This document shows positions 37,023 to 37,714 of a stretch of 37,714 nt of DNA, piece by piece. The notes below the pieces were generated by a model, which made no database searches, had not been told where the DNA came from, and was given only the letters and a program-made list of their open reading frames with translations. Source of the stretch: Curtobacterium sp. MCBA15_001 (GTDB lineage Bacteria > Actinomycetota > Actinomycetes > Actinomycetales > Microbacteriaceae); assembly GCF_001864835.1 (NCBI RefSeq), contig NZ_MJGI01000023.1, positions 322,525 to 360,238 of the forward strand, written 5' to 3'. The first letter of the stretch is position 1. Each line of letters opens with the position of its first letter. The translations under genes and the position numbers were made by a program.

Positions 37023-37646
37023 ATGCCGTCGCGTCACACACGAACCGAACGTCGCTTCCGTGGTCGGATCATGGGCGTGGGGACGACCTCCGGCGTCCGC
37101 CTGGTGATCGGCATGTGGGACCGATCGCCGTTCGGGGCCTTCACGGACGTCTTCGTGGAGCTGCCCGACGGGTCGAGCGTGCTGCTCGCGCCGGACGAGA
37201 TCGTCGCCGCGTACGTGTCCGGCACCTACCGCTTCGACGCCGTCGACGTCGTGCCCGTCACCGCCCGCCGGACGGCCACCGGGCTGGAGCTCGACGCCGG
37301 GCAGCTGCGGGCCAGCATCGACGTCGGGGCGATCTCGCCGCTCGGACGGGTGCTGCGTGTCGTGCCGAAGCCGATCGCCCGTGACCCCCGGTGGCTCCGT
37401 GCGATCGACCCGATCGCCCGACTCGTCGCCCCGGGTGCGGGCACCTCCGGGTCCGCGGGGAACGGCCGCCGCGAGTACTACGGCGTGACCGGGGCGCACG
37501 ACGTCACCGGTGTGCGGGGCTCGTGGGCGGGGGAGGACCTGGGGTCCCTGGCGCCGCTCGACCCGCCCGTGCGGTTCGGGTTCGCGTCGATGCCGCGCAT
37601 CCCGCAGGTCGTCGACGTCGAGACCACCATCCACGAGCCGGCCTGA
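37023..37646 (+). CDS. Conserved-looking hypothetical protein
   Basis: A 207-aa protein I cannot assign. A basic N-terminus (RHTRTERRFRGRIMG) leads into a beta-rich region (GVRLVIGMWDRSPFGAFTDV, FVELPDGSSVLLAPDEIVAA, YRFDAVDVVPVTARR) and a later GREYYGVTGAHDVTGVRGSW-like stretch; no membrane segment or catalytic motif is evident. Codon usage and the leaderless -10 box support a real gene. An internal ATG at residue 17 is an alternative start. It ends 68 nt before the window edge. Confidence 0.75.
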   Translation: MPSRHTRTERRFRGRIMGVGTTSGVRLVIGMWDRSPFGAFTDVFVELPDGSSVLLAPDEIVAAYVSGTYRFDAVDVVPVTARRTATGLELDAGQLRASIDVGAISPLGRVLRVVPKPIARDPRWLRAIDPIARLVAPGAGTSGSAGNGRREYYGVTGAHDVTGVRGSWAGEDLGSLAPLDPPVRFGFASMPRIPQVVDVETTIHEPA

Positions 37647-37714
37647 CGCGCTCGGCTCGGCTCGACTCGGCTCGGCTTGGCGTGCTCGGCTCGGCGCGCT
37701 CGGCCTGACGCGCT
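37647..37714. repeat. CTCGG-rich simple repeat at the window edge
   Basis: CTCGG/CTCGA/CTTGG pentamers recur about eight times with small interruptions up to the window end. No gene is visible; this may be the start of a longer low-complexity spacer. Confidence 0.6.

Overview
The window is very GC-rich, with strong third-position GC, tightly packed genes, many ATGA/GTGA stop-start overlaps, many GTG starts and many starts with no Shine-Dalgarno sequence but a TAnnnT -10 box 6-8 nt upstream. Together with the gene families present (LtrA, secreted AroQ-gamma chorismate mutase, LAFTG-anchored DUF3494 protein, actinobacterial-type CoaBC) this points to a high-GC actinobacterium, most likely Microbacteriaceae and plausibly Curtobacterium. 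The genus is an inference from gene style, not from a marker gene. I see no rRNA, tRNA, CRISPR array, transposase or phage gene.

Layout. 1-4.3 kb: an SDR oxidoreductase, an ECF sigma factor, a sortase-anchored ice-binding-like surface protein (minus), a HAD phosphatase, and a small membrane-anchored protein (minus). 4.3-14.2 kb: a nitrogen-salvage locus on the plus strand. It holds an NCS1 permease, hydantoin/allantoin racemase, allantoinase, an acetamidase/formamidase-family enzyme, an AtzH-AtzE-like fusion, a PucG-like aminotransferase, allantoate amidohydrolase and an RpiR-type regulator. Most are translationally coupled, and an 18-bp palindrome and a GlnR-like box lie in front of the permease. 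14.2-16.1 kb (minus): two tiny CxC proteins (one ending in a DHH repeat), a secreted chorismate mutase and a TetR regulator, behind a perfect 22-bp palindrome. 16.1-18.7 kb: SRPBCC protein, YeiH-type exporter, M19 dipeptidase. 18.7-20.0 kb: a scar where a DUF899 gene and a YhcG-type nuclease gene, each lacking its N-terminus, meet head to head. 20.1-23.6 kb: cysK-cysE, a YjbR-like protein, a blasticidin-S-deaminase-like/ASCH fusion, and a MOSC protein. 23.7-25.9 kb: a Gls24/Asp23 envelope-stress operon with its own ECF sigma factor. 25.9-31.3 kb (minus): LtrA, an SLT-like cell-wall enzyme with an MtrA-like box, MarR, GntR, and a coupled DoxX-DUF2071-DUF1810 operon. 31.3-37.7 kb: coaBC (minus), an NRDE/TANGO2-like protein, a 300-bp repeat-rich gap with a perfect 38-bp palindrome, an SGNH lipoprotein, an SDR (minus), a CE1758-type LLM flavoprotein and a conserved hypothetical.

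How the genes work together. The nitrogen locus predicts uptake of allantoin/hydantoin, racemisation, ring opening to allantoate, hydrolysis to ureidoglycine, and transamination with glyoxylate to oxalurate and glycine. The AtzH-AtzE-like fusion is the obvious candidate for oxalurate breakdown, by analogy with HpxY/HpxZ, and the acetamidase-family enzyme could take a later amide such as oxamate. The deaminase-ASCH fusion suggests N4-acetylcytidine to cytidine to uridine in one polypeptide. Both proposals are inferences from domain logic and need biochemical tests.
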